Source of the DNA: Seiridium cupressi
Taxonomy: Eukaryota > Ascomycota > Sordariomycetes > Amphisphaeriales > Sporocadaceae
Reading direction: 5' to 3'
DNA length: 64,000 bases
NCBI GenBank assembly: GCA_036674765.1
Contig: JARVKI010000018.1
Span: 124,001 to 188,000 of the forward strand
Part shown: piece after piece, positions 11,132 through 21,424 of the stretch
How the letters are laid out: each line of letters starts with the position of its first letter
Numbering within the stretch: position 1 is the first letter of the stretch
Position numbers and translations under genes: made by a program
The notes under the pieces: model-generated
The model's database searches: none
What the model was told of the DNA's origin: nothing
Seen by the model: only the letters and a program-made list of their open reading frames with translations

Positions 11132-11848
11132 GGAGTCTGCCTCATCAAACTCGTCGCGGTCCGGGTGGCCCATACTCGGGAAGACTCAACACCTCGTCCA
11201 AAGCCGAGTGAGGGTTCGTCTTCATGCTTTTGCGGGGATGGGTTGTGTCTGCTCCGTCAGGACATGCCTTGCCATTATTTTTTGCATCTTGTTGACCTGT
11301 TTTGGGGAGACGCAGCATTTCTGGATCGGAATTTGAAATCAAGATGGGAGTACTCAAAGGGATGAGACTGGCGTTTCGGGGTAATGCGAGCGTTTTCAGG
11401 TCCAAAAGTTGACATGAGCTTAATGAGTAAACATTAGATGCCAGAAGTCGCGCTTCTCGCCCAGGTAGTCCTAATGGTTGATGTCAATCGGCTGTCGAGC
11501 CTTAGACGAACTAATCAGTATTCCAGCCATACGAGCGGTCCACGCAAGACATTACATGCCTCATATGAGCTAAGCATGGTAGCGAGCTTTCGATTCGAGG
11601 CACCATTGGTGTGAAATGATTGAATTTAGTTTGGTAAACGCACGAACTAGCTAGGATATGAATCATCTAAGGTTCGAATTGACATGGCCTGGGTCATAGG
11701 GAGCGAGTATGCTCTGGATGAGCACTCGGCTCATAGTATTGATGCCATAAGCTAAGTAGGAAGTCGTCTGGTCATACCTAGTCCAGCCATGATTACGTAT
11801 TTACAATGAGTATTTTCGGAACCTAAGAGGTCAAACGCGTAACAGCCC
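11132..11848. other. Convergent intergenic region, no gene seen
   Basis: About 700 bp between the 3' ends of the zinc-finger gene (+) and the membrane-protein gene (-). It should hold both terminators. Nothing coding was recognised. Confidence 0.5.
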
Positions 11849-12498
11849 CTACAAACCCTTCTTCTTTCGCTTCTCGGCCTCGGCGTTTGGAAACGGCCAT
11901 CCACTCGTGCGCTTGTCCGCCCCAGTGCGCTTGGAGATACGGGCCTTCTCGTTGCCAAACACCAAGCACAGAGTTCCGAAGGCGGCCAGCGACACGCTGC
12001 CGATGAAGCCCAGTATATATCCGGTCTGCGAGGTGGTGTTGTACTTGGACCAGCAATAGAAAGCGGTGGCGCCGTGGTGCAGGGTGGTGATGAGGAGGGT
12101 TGCTGAGGCGTAGGGCGAGACGCTGTCAGCGGGTGCTTGTGGAGCGTTAGCTTGACAGAGTCCAATGCAGTTGTTATTTTCCGAAAGCTGAGGGTCTAGC
12201 ATGAGTCGGACACCTTATGATATCCACTCAACACTAGAAGTCTGTATGAAAAGGACTTACTCTCTACCATACTCGTCAGAGGTAACGCGCCCGTCAGCAC
12301 CATCGTGACGGCTCCGAGAGCGAGCAGCGCAAAGCCCAGAGAACGAGCAAAGTAGTTCTCGACACCGCTGGAGGGCTGCATCGTCTGGCTGTCCATAGTC
12401 AAGAGTCCATTGATGGCTTGTGGCCAAATGACCAACGGGATGCCTTGCACAGAGTGCCAGAGGAGAGATGAAAAGCTGTATACTGAGACTGAATCCAT
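11849..12498 (-). CDS. Conserved fungal four-helix integral membrane protein
   Basis: Exons 12498-12261 and 12150-11849 encode 179 residues. The donor GTAAGT at 12260 and the acceptor CTGTCAAG at 12151 are chosen because they restore a continuous frame (LTSMVE joined to TNAPQAPADS); the nearer CCCTCAG acceptor would give a stop. Four hydrophobic stretches are visible: SSLLWHSVQGIPLVIWP, ARSLGFALLALGAVTMVLTG, YASATLLITTLHHGATAFYC and GYILGFIGSVSLAAFGTLCL. The C-terminus is basic (EKRKKKGL). The pattern fits small uncharacterised membrane proteins of filamentous ascomycetes; no enzymatic motif is present. ATG 12498 sits in a good context (ACCATGG), and upstream in-frame sequence lacks another ATG. 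Confidence 0.75.
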
Positions 12499-13101
12499 GG
12501 TGAATGATCCTGAATTTTGCTTGTATACAGTGTTTGTAGCCAAGTCAATTGCCAAGTCTGAAGACGGCGGTTAAGTATATATATGTAGTGGGAAACCGTG
12601 GATCGTAGCTGAGCCTCATGAGCCTCATAAGCAACCGGCAGCCCGGGACATGCTTGCGCATCAGGGATACGTCATTGGGCTGGATGGCGGCGCCGTGTCT
12701 GATTGGACAGCGAACTAGACCATAATCCAGGGACGGGCCTCCACAGCTCTAGACCCCGCGTCGCCACGCTTCAGGCCGGGCGACCGATCTCGCAGTCCAA
12801 AAAATCGCGTTGCATTTCAAAGCAGCAGGACAGGAAGGTGTATTTCCGGTCCATTTTGACTGGACAAAGTCGACCTTCTCAGACACAATTTTTCACGAAT
12901 TATTGGTCAACAGGCTCATCTGATCCTTTTTTTAATAGCTTCAACCACAACGTCCGCCGCTTTTCATTTATCAATACAAAGGTCTCAAGTAACGCTCACA
13001 ACCCCGCCATCTCGAAGCGTCGAGTGTTAGTCAAGTGTTCCGCCTCGGCGGTAGTCTCAGGAATCCTACCTATAGCCTGTCGCAATCGCCGAACTGTCAC
13101 A
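12499..13101. promoter_or_regulatory. Divergent promoter of the membrane-protein gene and nar1
   Basis: About 600 bp between head-to-head genes. The frame of nar1 stays open upstream to 12703 but uses no ATG in a sensible context and encodes nothing conserved, so it is treated as leader. TATATATAT-like sequence at about 12575-12586 could serve the minus-strand gene. Confidence 0.45.
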
Positions 13102-14820
13102 ATGTCTGCGATCCTCTCGGCCGACGACCTGAACGATTTCATATCCCCTGGCGTTGCCTGCATCAAGCCCGTCGAAACCTTGCCTGCCCCGCCTCCACCA
13201 ACAGACGAACCTCTTGAACATGAGGTGATACTCGACGGCCACCACTCCTCTTCTGCCAAGACGAACGAGCCGGCGCAAATATCTCTAACAGACTGCCTCG
13301 CATGCTCCGGTTGCGTGACATCGGCTGAGGCAGTGCTGGTCAGTCTACAAAGTCATAGCGAAGTCTTGAGCGTCTTAGATTCGGCACCTGGGCTGCGGAT
13401 AAGGCGTGATGGGAATGGGGCTTGGACGGTCGATGGGCTGGAAAACCCCGACGCAAAATTATTCGTCGCCAGCGTCAGTCCACAATCGAGGGCTAGCCTA
13501 GCTGCGGCAGTGGGCGGTCGAGTGGGAGAACAGGCTGCGGGTAACATGATTGCGCAACTCCTCGGAGGTGACTATGGGCTGAAAGCCGGAGGAAACCATC
13601 ATAATGCCTTTTCTTGGGTTGTGGACACAAATACTGCGCGAGAAGCTTGCTTGGTTCTGGGGGCAGAGGAAGTACTGAGCGATGCTGGGGGCGAGGGCAA
13701 GGCCACCAAACCAATTATCACAGCTAGCTGCCCTGGCTGGGTATGTTACGCTGAGAAGACACATCCTCACGTGCTGCCGCACTTATCAAGAGTCAAGTCA
13801 CCACAAGCGCTCATGGGCACCCTGTTGAAGACAACCCTCAGCCGCGTCCTCGGGATTGCGCCTGACCGTATATGGCACCTAGCGGTGATGCCATGTTTCG
13901 ACAAGAAATTGGAGGCGAGTAGGGAGGAATTGACAGACGCCGTGTGGGCAGGTGACGGAAAACCAGGACGAGGCGTCCGGGACGTGGACTGCGTGATTAC
14001 CAGCAAGGAGATCTTGATGCTCACGGAGTCAAGAAACTTGGACTTTTTCAGTCTCTCCCAAGAGTCGCTACCATCATCTCACGTGGCTCCTTTCCCTGAC
14101 CCAGCACTTCACAAGTTTTTGTTTCCAGCACACAAAATACAGCAAAGTGATCCTGCAGCGGGCACTTCCGGCGGCAATCTCTATTACGCTCTCCAACACG
14201 TCGCTGCCCAGCATCCCGGCTCCAGGATAGACACGGTTCGGGGCAGGAACGTGGACGTGGTGGAGTATAGTGTGATTTCATCCGAGGGGCGGCCGCTGTT
14301 CAAGGCCGCAAGATATTACGGCTTTCGCAATATTCAAAACCTTGTTCGCAAGCTGAAGCCAGCACGGCCATCACGCATGCCAGGAGGCAAGCCTATCGGT
14401 GGCTCCCGCAAAGTGGAGTACCAGTATGTTGAGGTCATGGCATGCCCAGGCGGGTGCACGAACGGTGGCGGGCAGATCAAGGTTGACGATGCTGTTGTGG
14501 TGGAAAGGAAGGGGTCCGACACGAAGCCCGGACCCCAGGAACAGAAGGATTGGTTAGGCGAGGTTGACGAGGCGTACTTTTCAGCAGAAGAGTCGGAGGC
14601 TGAATTTGCCGAGGAGGGCTTGGCAGTAGACTCAGTGGGTGGTATTTCCCCATCAAACATTCGTGATACCCTAGTGCATTGGTCCAGTATCACTGGCATA
14701 GACGTAGATAGATTGGTGACGACGACCTATCGGGAGGTCATCAGCGATGTAGGGAAGAACAAACCCAGTGATACGGAGCGGGTTGTCCAACTGGCGGGAA
14801 AGATAGGCGGCGGCTGGTGA
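13102..14820 (+). CDS. nar1: Cytosolic Fe-S cluster assembly factor Nar1
   Basis: A single exon of 572 residues. Nar1 is an iron-only-hydrogenase-like protein of the cytosolic iron-sulfur assembly (CIA) machinery, which passes 4Fe-4S clusters from the Cfd1-Nbp35 scaffold to the Cia1-Cia2-Met18 targeting complex. The N-terminal cluster ligands are visible: C20, then the CLACSGC motif with C65, C68 and C71. The hydrogenase-like core shows SCPGWVCYAEK, a PCFDKKLEA motif and the C-terminal CPGGCTNGGGQ motif, supplying the second cluster's cysteines. Length and domain order are normal for fungi. The start MSAILSADDLNDF is the family start. The stop codon is 75 bp from the stop of the convergent SUZ-domain gene. 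It is essential in yeast. Confidence 0.95.
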   Translation: MSAILSADDLNDFISPGVACIKPVETLPAPPPPTDEPLEHEVILDGHHSSSAKTNEPAQISLTDCLACSGCVTSAEAVLVSLQSHSEVLSVLDSAPGLRIRRDGNGAWTVDGLENPDAKLFVASVSPQSRASLAAAVGGRVGEQAAGNMIAQLLGGDYGLKAGGNHHNAFSWVVDTNTAREACLVLGAEEVLSDAGGEGKATKPIITASCPGWVCYAEKTHPHVLPHLSRVKSPQALMGTLLKTTLSRVLGIAPDRIWHLAVMPCFDKKLEASREELTDAVWAGDGKPGRGVRDVDCVITSKEILMLTESRNLDFFSLSQESLPSSHVAPFPDPALHKFLFPAHKIQQSDPAAGTSGGNLYYALQHVAAQHPGSRIDTVRGRNVDVVEYSVISSEGRPLFKAARYYGFRNIQNLVRKLKPARPSRMPGGKPIGGSRKVEYQYVEVMACPGGCTNGGGQIKVDDAVVVERKGSDTKPGPQEQKDWLGEVDEAYFSAEESEAEFAEEGLAVDSVGGISPSNIRDTLVHWSSITGIDVDRLVTTTYREVISDVGKNKPSDTERVVQLAGKIGGGW

Positions 14821-14895
14821 AGGGCTTCTGTCAAACCCTGCATTTTGTATATAGGCCGCAGCGGCATAATTATACCATGCTGATTCCTGGGTCCA

Positions 14896-15837
14896 TCAAC
14901 TTTCCCTGGCGCCTCGCCTAGAGAAGCCGAAACCTCCTCGCCCACTACCATCTGGACCACGTGGAGTGCGAATGACCTGTTCGTCGCTTCGCGGTGTAGA
15001 ACGGCCGGATGCGGTGGCGCTTGTTCTCTTTTCGAGGGTAGAACCCGGCCTTGGAGAGAAGTTTGGATCGTATAGCTCTTTCTCTCGACCCTCGTCCCGC
15101 AAGCTCGCACCTCCTGAATAGTTGTGCTCCTTGTACTCCTTTGGGTTATGGAAGTCTCCAGATTCAACGCGGTCATGGCGAGCATTCCGATCGTTGCCCC
15201 GAAACCCGCCTCTGCCTCGGCCCCGGCCCCGTCGCTCTCCACTAGATCGGGGCGGTGTGGTCGTCCCAGGTGTCGTTGCTCCAGAACTGCGTCCACTGCC
15301 GGCCTTGGAGTTGATGCCAGCTGCGCCGCTTTCTCCAAAGATCTTGGCCCGCACTTCGTCGTAACGCCGCTGCTTCTCTTCGCGCTCGCGTTGTTGTCGT
15401 GCTCGTATCTCCTCAGGCGTCTCCTGTGGCTTCTTGTCCTCCTCGTCACTGTCGTCTAGTGTCATGTTGGCCATTCCACCCGTGACAGGGTCTCGCTTTG
15501 CAAGCATGGGTTTCCGCGCCAGGACCGTCATGGGTGCTTTGAAAGGTTGGGCGAGGGGCGGGGTGGGTTGTTGCGACAGGTATTGGAGGGGTGCGCCGTT
15601 GTCAGGCTCCTCACTGCCGAACTATTAGTCTCATAGAAAGAAGATGTATCATATTATCCAAACTCACGCTGCCTGCCATATCTTCTTGTTGAGCTCGGCA
15701 TGCTGCGCGATCCGCTCTTTCTTGCTGAGGGGTGCTGGGGCCGGTACTGGAGCTGGCGGTTCGGCTGCGGCTCTATCCGCTTGCGTCTCCCAGTCGTCAT
15801 CTTCCCAGGCGTCTGGGATCTGGGTTTTCTTGACCAT
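14896..15837 (-). CDS. SUZ-domain RNA-binding protein (SZRD1-like)
   Basis: Exons 15837-15668 and 15613-14896 encode 295 residues. The acceptor after TTCGGCAG was chosen because it joins KKIWQA to EEPDNGAP in frame. The N-terminus is MVKKTQIPDAWEDDDWE, much like the DAWEDDD opening of many fungal post-transcriptional regulators. The centre carries the SUZ signature (PMTVLARKPMLAKRDP, then EKQRRYDEVRAKIFGE), a positively charged RNA-binding segment. RG/RGG-rich sequence follows (RRGRGRGRGGFRG) and the C-terminus has IRTPRGPDGSGRGGFGF, which resembles the SUZ-C motif (IRxPxGPDGS-GF) of human SZRD1. A cytoplasmic role in mRNA binding is inferred. It is tail-to-tail with nar1 and head-to-head with the small gene at 16430. 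Confidence 0.85.
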
Positions 15838-16429
15838 TTTGAGCTGACTTGGGGTAGCTACACTCGGAGCGCCCAATGATTCGTCATAGGGTAGCAGTAT
15901 GGGCTGATTTTCCGGTAGTTGTCTGTCTGTATGTCAACGACTGACCTGGGAGGGCAGAAGTCGCAACATGGGGTCGCATTGGGAAATAAGCAGGTAACCT
16001 TGTGGATTGGGTTCCTGCGGCTAAGCCAGGGAGCTAGCCGGTCAGGGGGCAGAGCTAGCCAATGGCAGTCGCACATGGCCTTGTGGGGATGGCCGGGGGT
16101 TTTTGCGGCTACCTCTCCATCGGGTTTCCATGTCATACAGATTCGACCCAGACGGCCCTTCGTCGTGAGACAAACGCCCAGGTTCATTGCTCGAAGGAGT
16201 TGTTCGAGAAAACCCACGACGCCCTGAACCACCACCATTTCCCATTACGCTAATCGTCAAGACGAGTTCGATATCACCTCCAGGCCTCGTGGACCTTACT
16301 CTCCAGAGGCTTTTCTCCCTTGTAAGTGGGCTTTTGAGTTCTTTCAACGGCTTTCTAACCCAAATATGAGGAACTTCAGACTCATCCTGACCGCCAAGAA
16401 CTACCGCCTGGCCTTCAAGACAGACCGCT
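15838..16429. promoter_or_regulatory. Divergent promoter between SUZ gene and small coiled-coil gene
   Basis: About 590 bp. It contains ORFs on both strands without recognisable protein features. The stretch 16360-16429 on the plus strand is probably the leader of the downstream gene. Confidence 0.4.
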
Positions 16430-16809
16430 ATGGCCAGTTCTGCGGGAGCCCGAGCGCCGGGCCTTCACACACCTACCCAGTCCTTCAGCAGTCCGCCGGC
16501 AGACATGGTGATACAAAGTCATGCTCTGCACCTTAACGACAAGAAGAAGCTCAAGGAAGAAGTCGATATCGCCAAGCAACGCTTGTCCGATACCAAGTTC
16601 AACATACGTGAGTTCATATGTCCTTGTCCTATCATCCCATACAGTGCCAAGGAAAACTGCCGGGCTAAATCGTTACCGCAGGAGATTACCCTGACCCTTT
16701 ACTCCCCCGTGAGGTTCCTCGGGAGCGCCACATGCCTTCGGGTGTCACGACAGAGAGGGAGAAGTATCTCCTAGATGTGATCGCCAAGGTCAAGGCTGCT
16801 CAGAAGTGA
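16430..16809 (+). CDS. Small helical protein, unrecognised
   Basis: Exons 16430-16607 and 16682-16809 (donor GTGAGT, acceptor CCGCAG) encode 101 residues. The N-terminal 20 residues are Ser/Pro/Ala-rich (MASSAGARAPGLHTP), which could be a mitochondrial or disordered leader. A strongly helical, charged segment follows (LNDKKKLKEEVDIAKQRLSD), then, across the splice, a Pro-rich strand (NIRDYPDPLLPREVPRERHM) and a final helix EKYLLDVIAKVKAAQK. The frame restored by splicing and the clean helix-to-stop ending make it a real gene. A second ATG at 16505 (MVIQSHALHL) is an alternative start. I do not recognise the family. Confidence 0.7.
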
Positions 16810-19296
16810 TGAACGGTATTGCAGTCAAACTGGCCTGGCGTGTTCTGAAGTGGGTTGACTCAAAACCCAACGACCCTGACCTATGGTCTTATCCAAACGC
16901 ATCCTTCACTATATTATTATCACCATAGCCAGAAACAAAATATCTAAGCCGGTTAAAGGCAAAATGTACAGCTGATACCAGCACAGTTATACGCTCTGAT
17001 ATCTTGAGCTGTGATACTTCGCTTGAGAAGAGGGTGTCACGGTCCTAGTCTGTGAACGCAGCACTAAAACATATTCCTATTAGAACGGGGAAATTTTGCC
17101 TAGGGCAATAAAAAGCTCTCTCCCCTCAGTTTACATTCTCCAGAAATAATATCAAATGGCATGTTGTATATGAATCTGATTTACTAGAAGTACGAGAGTG
17201 CAAATATCTAATAAGGGACGTTTCAATTGTTGCAAAGGTCTGCCCATATGAGCCTCTAGAAACAAATCTCAAGCAGCTGCGTAGCCTTAAAGTTGATATG
17301 AAGTTTCTCAACTTAGATTGGGCATATGTTTTGCAACACTGCACTACCCGCGGTTCCTAATCCACCTATACTATGGGCGTGTGGCCTAGGTGATGCTGCA
17401 TATGGTATGATAAGCCTTCTCTCAGACACTGGGTTATACGCCCACTCCAGTCGCAATAATCTGTACCTCCGTAGAACAGGGCTTTCGGTAATGCGCACTT
17501 GCACATTTGTGCCGACTTCTGGTCACCATACCTGTGCTTATTACATGTAGTCATGTTTATTGCTTTCATTTTTGGGCTTTCCTACGAGTCTACTCCCTGG
17601 GGCTTCACCAAATTTTTCGCCTTGATTGGAGCAAGGTCGGAAGGAACACAAACGCCAATGGCTTCGTTCAATACTATCTAATTTAACACCAGATAAGACA
17701 CGTATACATCGCCGTATCACAGTCCTGAAGGGTTACATACTCTAGCCTAAGACAGCTAAGTGACAATTGAGTAAAGCTACGTGAGGTTTAACGCACCAGT
17801 ATACATATCTACTGACGATGTGGTAGGTATTTTCCGGAATATCCTCAATATCACAATTTTAAGGACATTTCGTTATCACGTTTCGACCAATCTTCAATAA
17901 GTCCATCGTTACACGAACTTTTCGCATGGGCGGGTGTCTTTCCGATACACGACCTGGCCGTTCTGTCAGCCAAACTTTTGCGAATGGATATGGCCTTGTC
18001 CTCACTACACTTCTCTCCACTGGCCAACCTCTCAGGTCCATCAAGCATTACGAACTGACCATTTCTCATTGGCCAAAAAGGAAGCCATTGACAACAATGC
18101 TATCTGGCAAATCGAATTCTACCTGTATGTTCCCATATGCTTACTATGAATTTGAAACCACCAAAATACACCAAATACGTCTCATCTTAACATGACATAG
18201 TGCACCCCTTCTTGTTCTCCTACCTCGCCCTCGATACTTGCCACAAGGCTTGATCTCCCGTTGAAATTAAACATAGATGTCCCAAATTTTTTTATTTTCT
18301 TTTTTATATTTTTCCCCCCACGCGATGCAGATAATCCTCGAGCCGTAAGTAACTATTGAAATTATTTGGAAATGCCTAGTGATACTTCTTGATGTAGTTA
18401 GGAGTAGGCTAGGCATCTGATATATCACATCTGATTGATACGTTGAAAGTAATTAGACTTCGATGGCAGGTGTGCCTCTCTCAAAAAGACGCTGATGTGG
18501 ACATAAGACAAATGTCAAGGTATATTATGATGCTCAAGTGATATCGTTAGCAGTACCGCCAGTGCTAAGTCGTGCTCACCGCGAATTGATTCTATGCAAA
18601 CTTGCAACCCACCATTAATCCACCCTCACCTGTCCAGCCGCCTCTTTTCACAAGCCTCAAGAAAGTCAATCTGCTTCAAAAATTCTGCCATTCCTCACCT
18701 GCCGTTTCAGCAATTCTGCCATCCTTCACCAGGCCTTTACCAATTCTGCCATTCCTCACCTGCGGCTTCTTCCCAAATTTTCATTCATCATTCATTTCCA
18801 TTCAAGTTGAACTCCTAGCAGTTCGCTCCATTCATCTCTCTTCACCAACACAATCAGACGTTACCCAACCACCACTCACTCTCGGTTTTCGGATGATTTT
18901 TGCCAATTGGACTTTCGGTCTCAACCAATCCCAATATTCATCATCCTCTTTTTTCGGCCAAGCACAGTCGATCAACTCAACCACCACATTCGAGTCCACC
19001 CCAACAATCTCGTCACTTACAAATTGAATCTCTCAATCATCACGAAAATTCCCCTTCTGTTTCCTACTTTTTATTTCATTTTCATCCACGCCCAACGTTC
19101 TTTCAGCTTGGTTGTCTGACCAATCTGGCTTGACTACACCCATTCACCAACTTTCGACTCTCAACCAAGCGTACTCAAGCACCCGGCAACCGCACTCAAG
19201 CAATCACGCTCAAACACTCCTCAGCATCACCTCATTTTCTTCCACTTCACACGAAAGACTCACATTGATATCTCTCAATCGAGAGTTATCACCAAA
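16810..19296. other. Long intergenic region with pyrimidine-rich leader
   Basis: About 2.5 kb. From 16870 to 18500 the sequence is moderately A+T-rich with no recognisable gene. From about 18590 to 19296 it is strongly C/T/A-rich on the plus strand with almost no G, typical of the leader and promoter of a highly transcribed filamentous-fungal gene; short ORFs there reflect composition. A three-copy tandem repeat lies at 18681-18769. Confidence 0.5.
18681..18769 (+). repeat. Three-copy ~30-bp tandem repeat in a promoter/leader
   Basis: Three adjacent units start with AATTCTGCCAT at 18681, 18712 and 18742. The consensus continues with YCYTCACCTGCCGYTT and the copies differ at several positions. 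It lies about 530-610 bp upstream of the start at 19297, in the pyrimidine-rich leader, and could be a duplicated regulatory element. Confidence 0.7.
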
Positions 19297-21424
19297 ATGT
19301 CTCCGACCGTGGCACCAAAGACTCCTGACAAGGCCAAGGCCGAGGACAAGCCCCGTCGACAACTGGTCACACCTCCCAATAGTGAGCGACCCTCTAAGGT
19401 TGTGGTCTTGAAGGTCGATCCGGAGGAGTTGAGTACTTTACCTCGTAACCCTCATGACACCATCCCACACCGCCGCCTAGAATCGAGCAAGCTTTCGCAG
19501 ATGCTCCGACATCCGTTTGCCCCTCCGGAGGCTGTCGCTGTTGCCATTAATCCTTTCTACCGTGGAAAGGAGCTCGATGGCGATTACTATAAGTGGCTCC
19601 TCGCGTGGTACGAGGGTGACATGCCCGACATCATTCGTCGCATTAACCGCTTCCGTGGTTTCCCTCAGAACGATGATCCTTCGGTAAGCAACTTCCAAAA
19701 CTATCTTCATGTCTTTATGACCTGTTCTCAGCAGTGTTCAATTTTTGCTTCAGCATCCTTGCTCTTGACACATCAACTTTGATTTCCGGTCATCTGCCAA
19801 ACACACTCGAAGAATAGATCGCTGACCTCGGGATTGATAGTGGAACAAGGTCGATGCCGACGTGTGGAAGGCACGCTACGCAACAGAGGAGTACAAAGCC
19901 GAGTTTCAGCAGTATAGGCCTTACCTCCTGCAATACTGGAACAGATCTGGTGATGATTTTGACGAGCATATTAGAATCTTGTGCTCTTATCACGAGAACA
20001 CCAGCTATTCTGATGGCCGCGAAGACATTCTCTGGGGCATAGCAGACGATCACATCCTTGGAGACATTGCTCTAAGCGTCAGTCGTCTCTCCAATCCGCC
20101 TTCCCTTGACGGCAAGGACGCTTGGCTTGAGGAAATGAAGGACTTCCGCCGCGATTTCTTGAGAACCATGGATACAAACACATTCTCTGAGCTGGCTTGG
20201 CGTGCCATCAATGCCGTTCAGGACGCTTCTCCCAGACTTCCAACCTCACAGGCGTCGCCTATCACTGTCCGCTCTGGTCGCATTGTCCGCAAGGATCCCA
20301 AGGTCAGTCCGACCGCAGTGTCTGGCCTCTACAAGTCGCCTTACCACGATCAGAAGGAGACAATATCACCGGGCCTTCTGTGGACCAATCGGCCGGACGT
20401 CAGTGAAGACGACCCAGCACCTAAGTTGCCCCGTGGAATGGAGAGTCCCGTCGATTATTCATTGACTTCGCCTCGAATGCCACCTAGTGTCGATCAATAC
20501 CATAGTCCCGCTGGAGATCTTTCTTCACCTCGTCACATTCCCGACGATCCCGACTTTGCTTTGATCAAGGCCAGATCCGATGTGCAGGCTCTTGCAGTCG
20601 CCAACGGTTTCGTCCCAAGTCCTCGCAATGGCATTGGTCCGCTTGCTGATCGCAAGGATGGTGATCAGCAGAGTGAGGGTTCTATCAGCGGCGACCCTGT
20701 CTTTCCCATGGGCGCTTTCAGATATTGCCCTGGCTCGGACAAATCGCCCACCCAGAAGTCACCTTCCAAGAAGCTGGTATCAAAGACCTCGAACAAGAGC
20801 GGCTCACCCAGTCCGTCTTCTCCTCTCCATTCAGCTCGGGTTTCACCGAAGAAACGCAAGCTCACCCATGGGGATCCGCAGGCCTCGATGCCCTTCAGCG
20901 CAGCAGACGACACCAGTGTTAACCAGGGACTTTGCACTCCCAATCCCAAGCAACAACGTGCTGGGGGCAAACGAAAGCGCGGTCCCAAGAAGTCCAAGCA
21001 GCGCAAACGCAGAAACCAAAAGGGCAAGAAGAATGACGATGACGAAGACGAAGACTATGAGTACAAGGGCGATGATGAGAATGATGAAGACAAGCAATAT
21101 GAGCAACTTCCTCCCAAGCAGCGCGCTACTATCGCGCGTCCTCGTCGCACTAAGAACGCCTCTACGTCTGTAGCTGCACCTGAGGTGTCCAAGGCTTCCT
21201 ATAGAGATACCCAGAGCATCAAGCGCCTGCCCGTTTCTGAACAGGATGATGAGGAGCACAACGAGGCTACCGCAAAGCTGGAAGATGCACCTAAGCACAA
21301 TGGCACCGGCCTTGGTAATGAGGTGGAGGCTGCTGACACTGACGGCAACGACAACGATGGCGGCGATGAGCCGTCTCAGGCCAAGCATTCTCCCAAGAAG
21401 CGCCGCCGCACTGCTTCGAACTAG
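19297..21424 (+). CDS. Lys-rich/acidic nuclear-type protein, unrecognised
   Basis: Exons 19297-19683 and 19841-21424 give 656 residues. The acceptor GATAG before 19841 has a good upstream GCTGAC branch; using AACAAG before 19850 instead removes only three residues (WNK). The first ~300 residues look folded (PEAVAVAINPFYRGKELDGD, YYKWLLAWYEGDMPDIIRRI, DVWKARYATEEYKAEF). The rest is disordered with many SP/TP sites and several basic clusters of nuclear-localisation type (SPKKRKL, GGKRKRGPKKSKQRKRRNQK, SPKKRRRTASN), with an acidic DDDEDEDYEYKGDDENDED block between them. A nuclear, chromatin-associated role is likely from composition only. No known domain is recognised. Confidence 0.8.

Noticed and set aside
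11672..11683. GGTTCGAATTGA, resembling a tRNA T-arm
   Set aside because: No paired stem around it and no acceptor, D or anticodon arm at the right distances. No tRNA could be supported anywhere in the window.
12703..13101. In-frame extension of Nar1 to an upstream start
   Set aside because: The extension has no ATG start and no conserved sequence; the family starts at ATG 13102.
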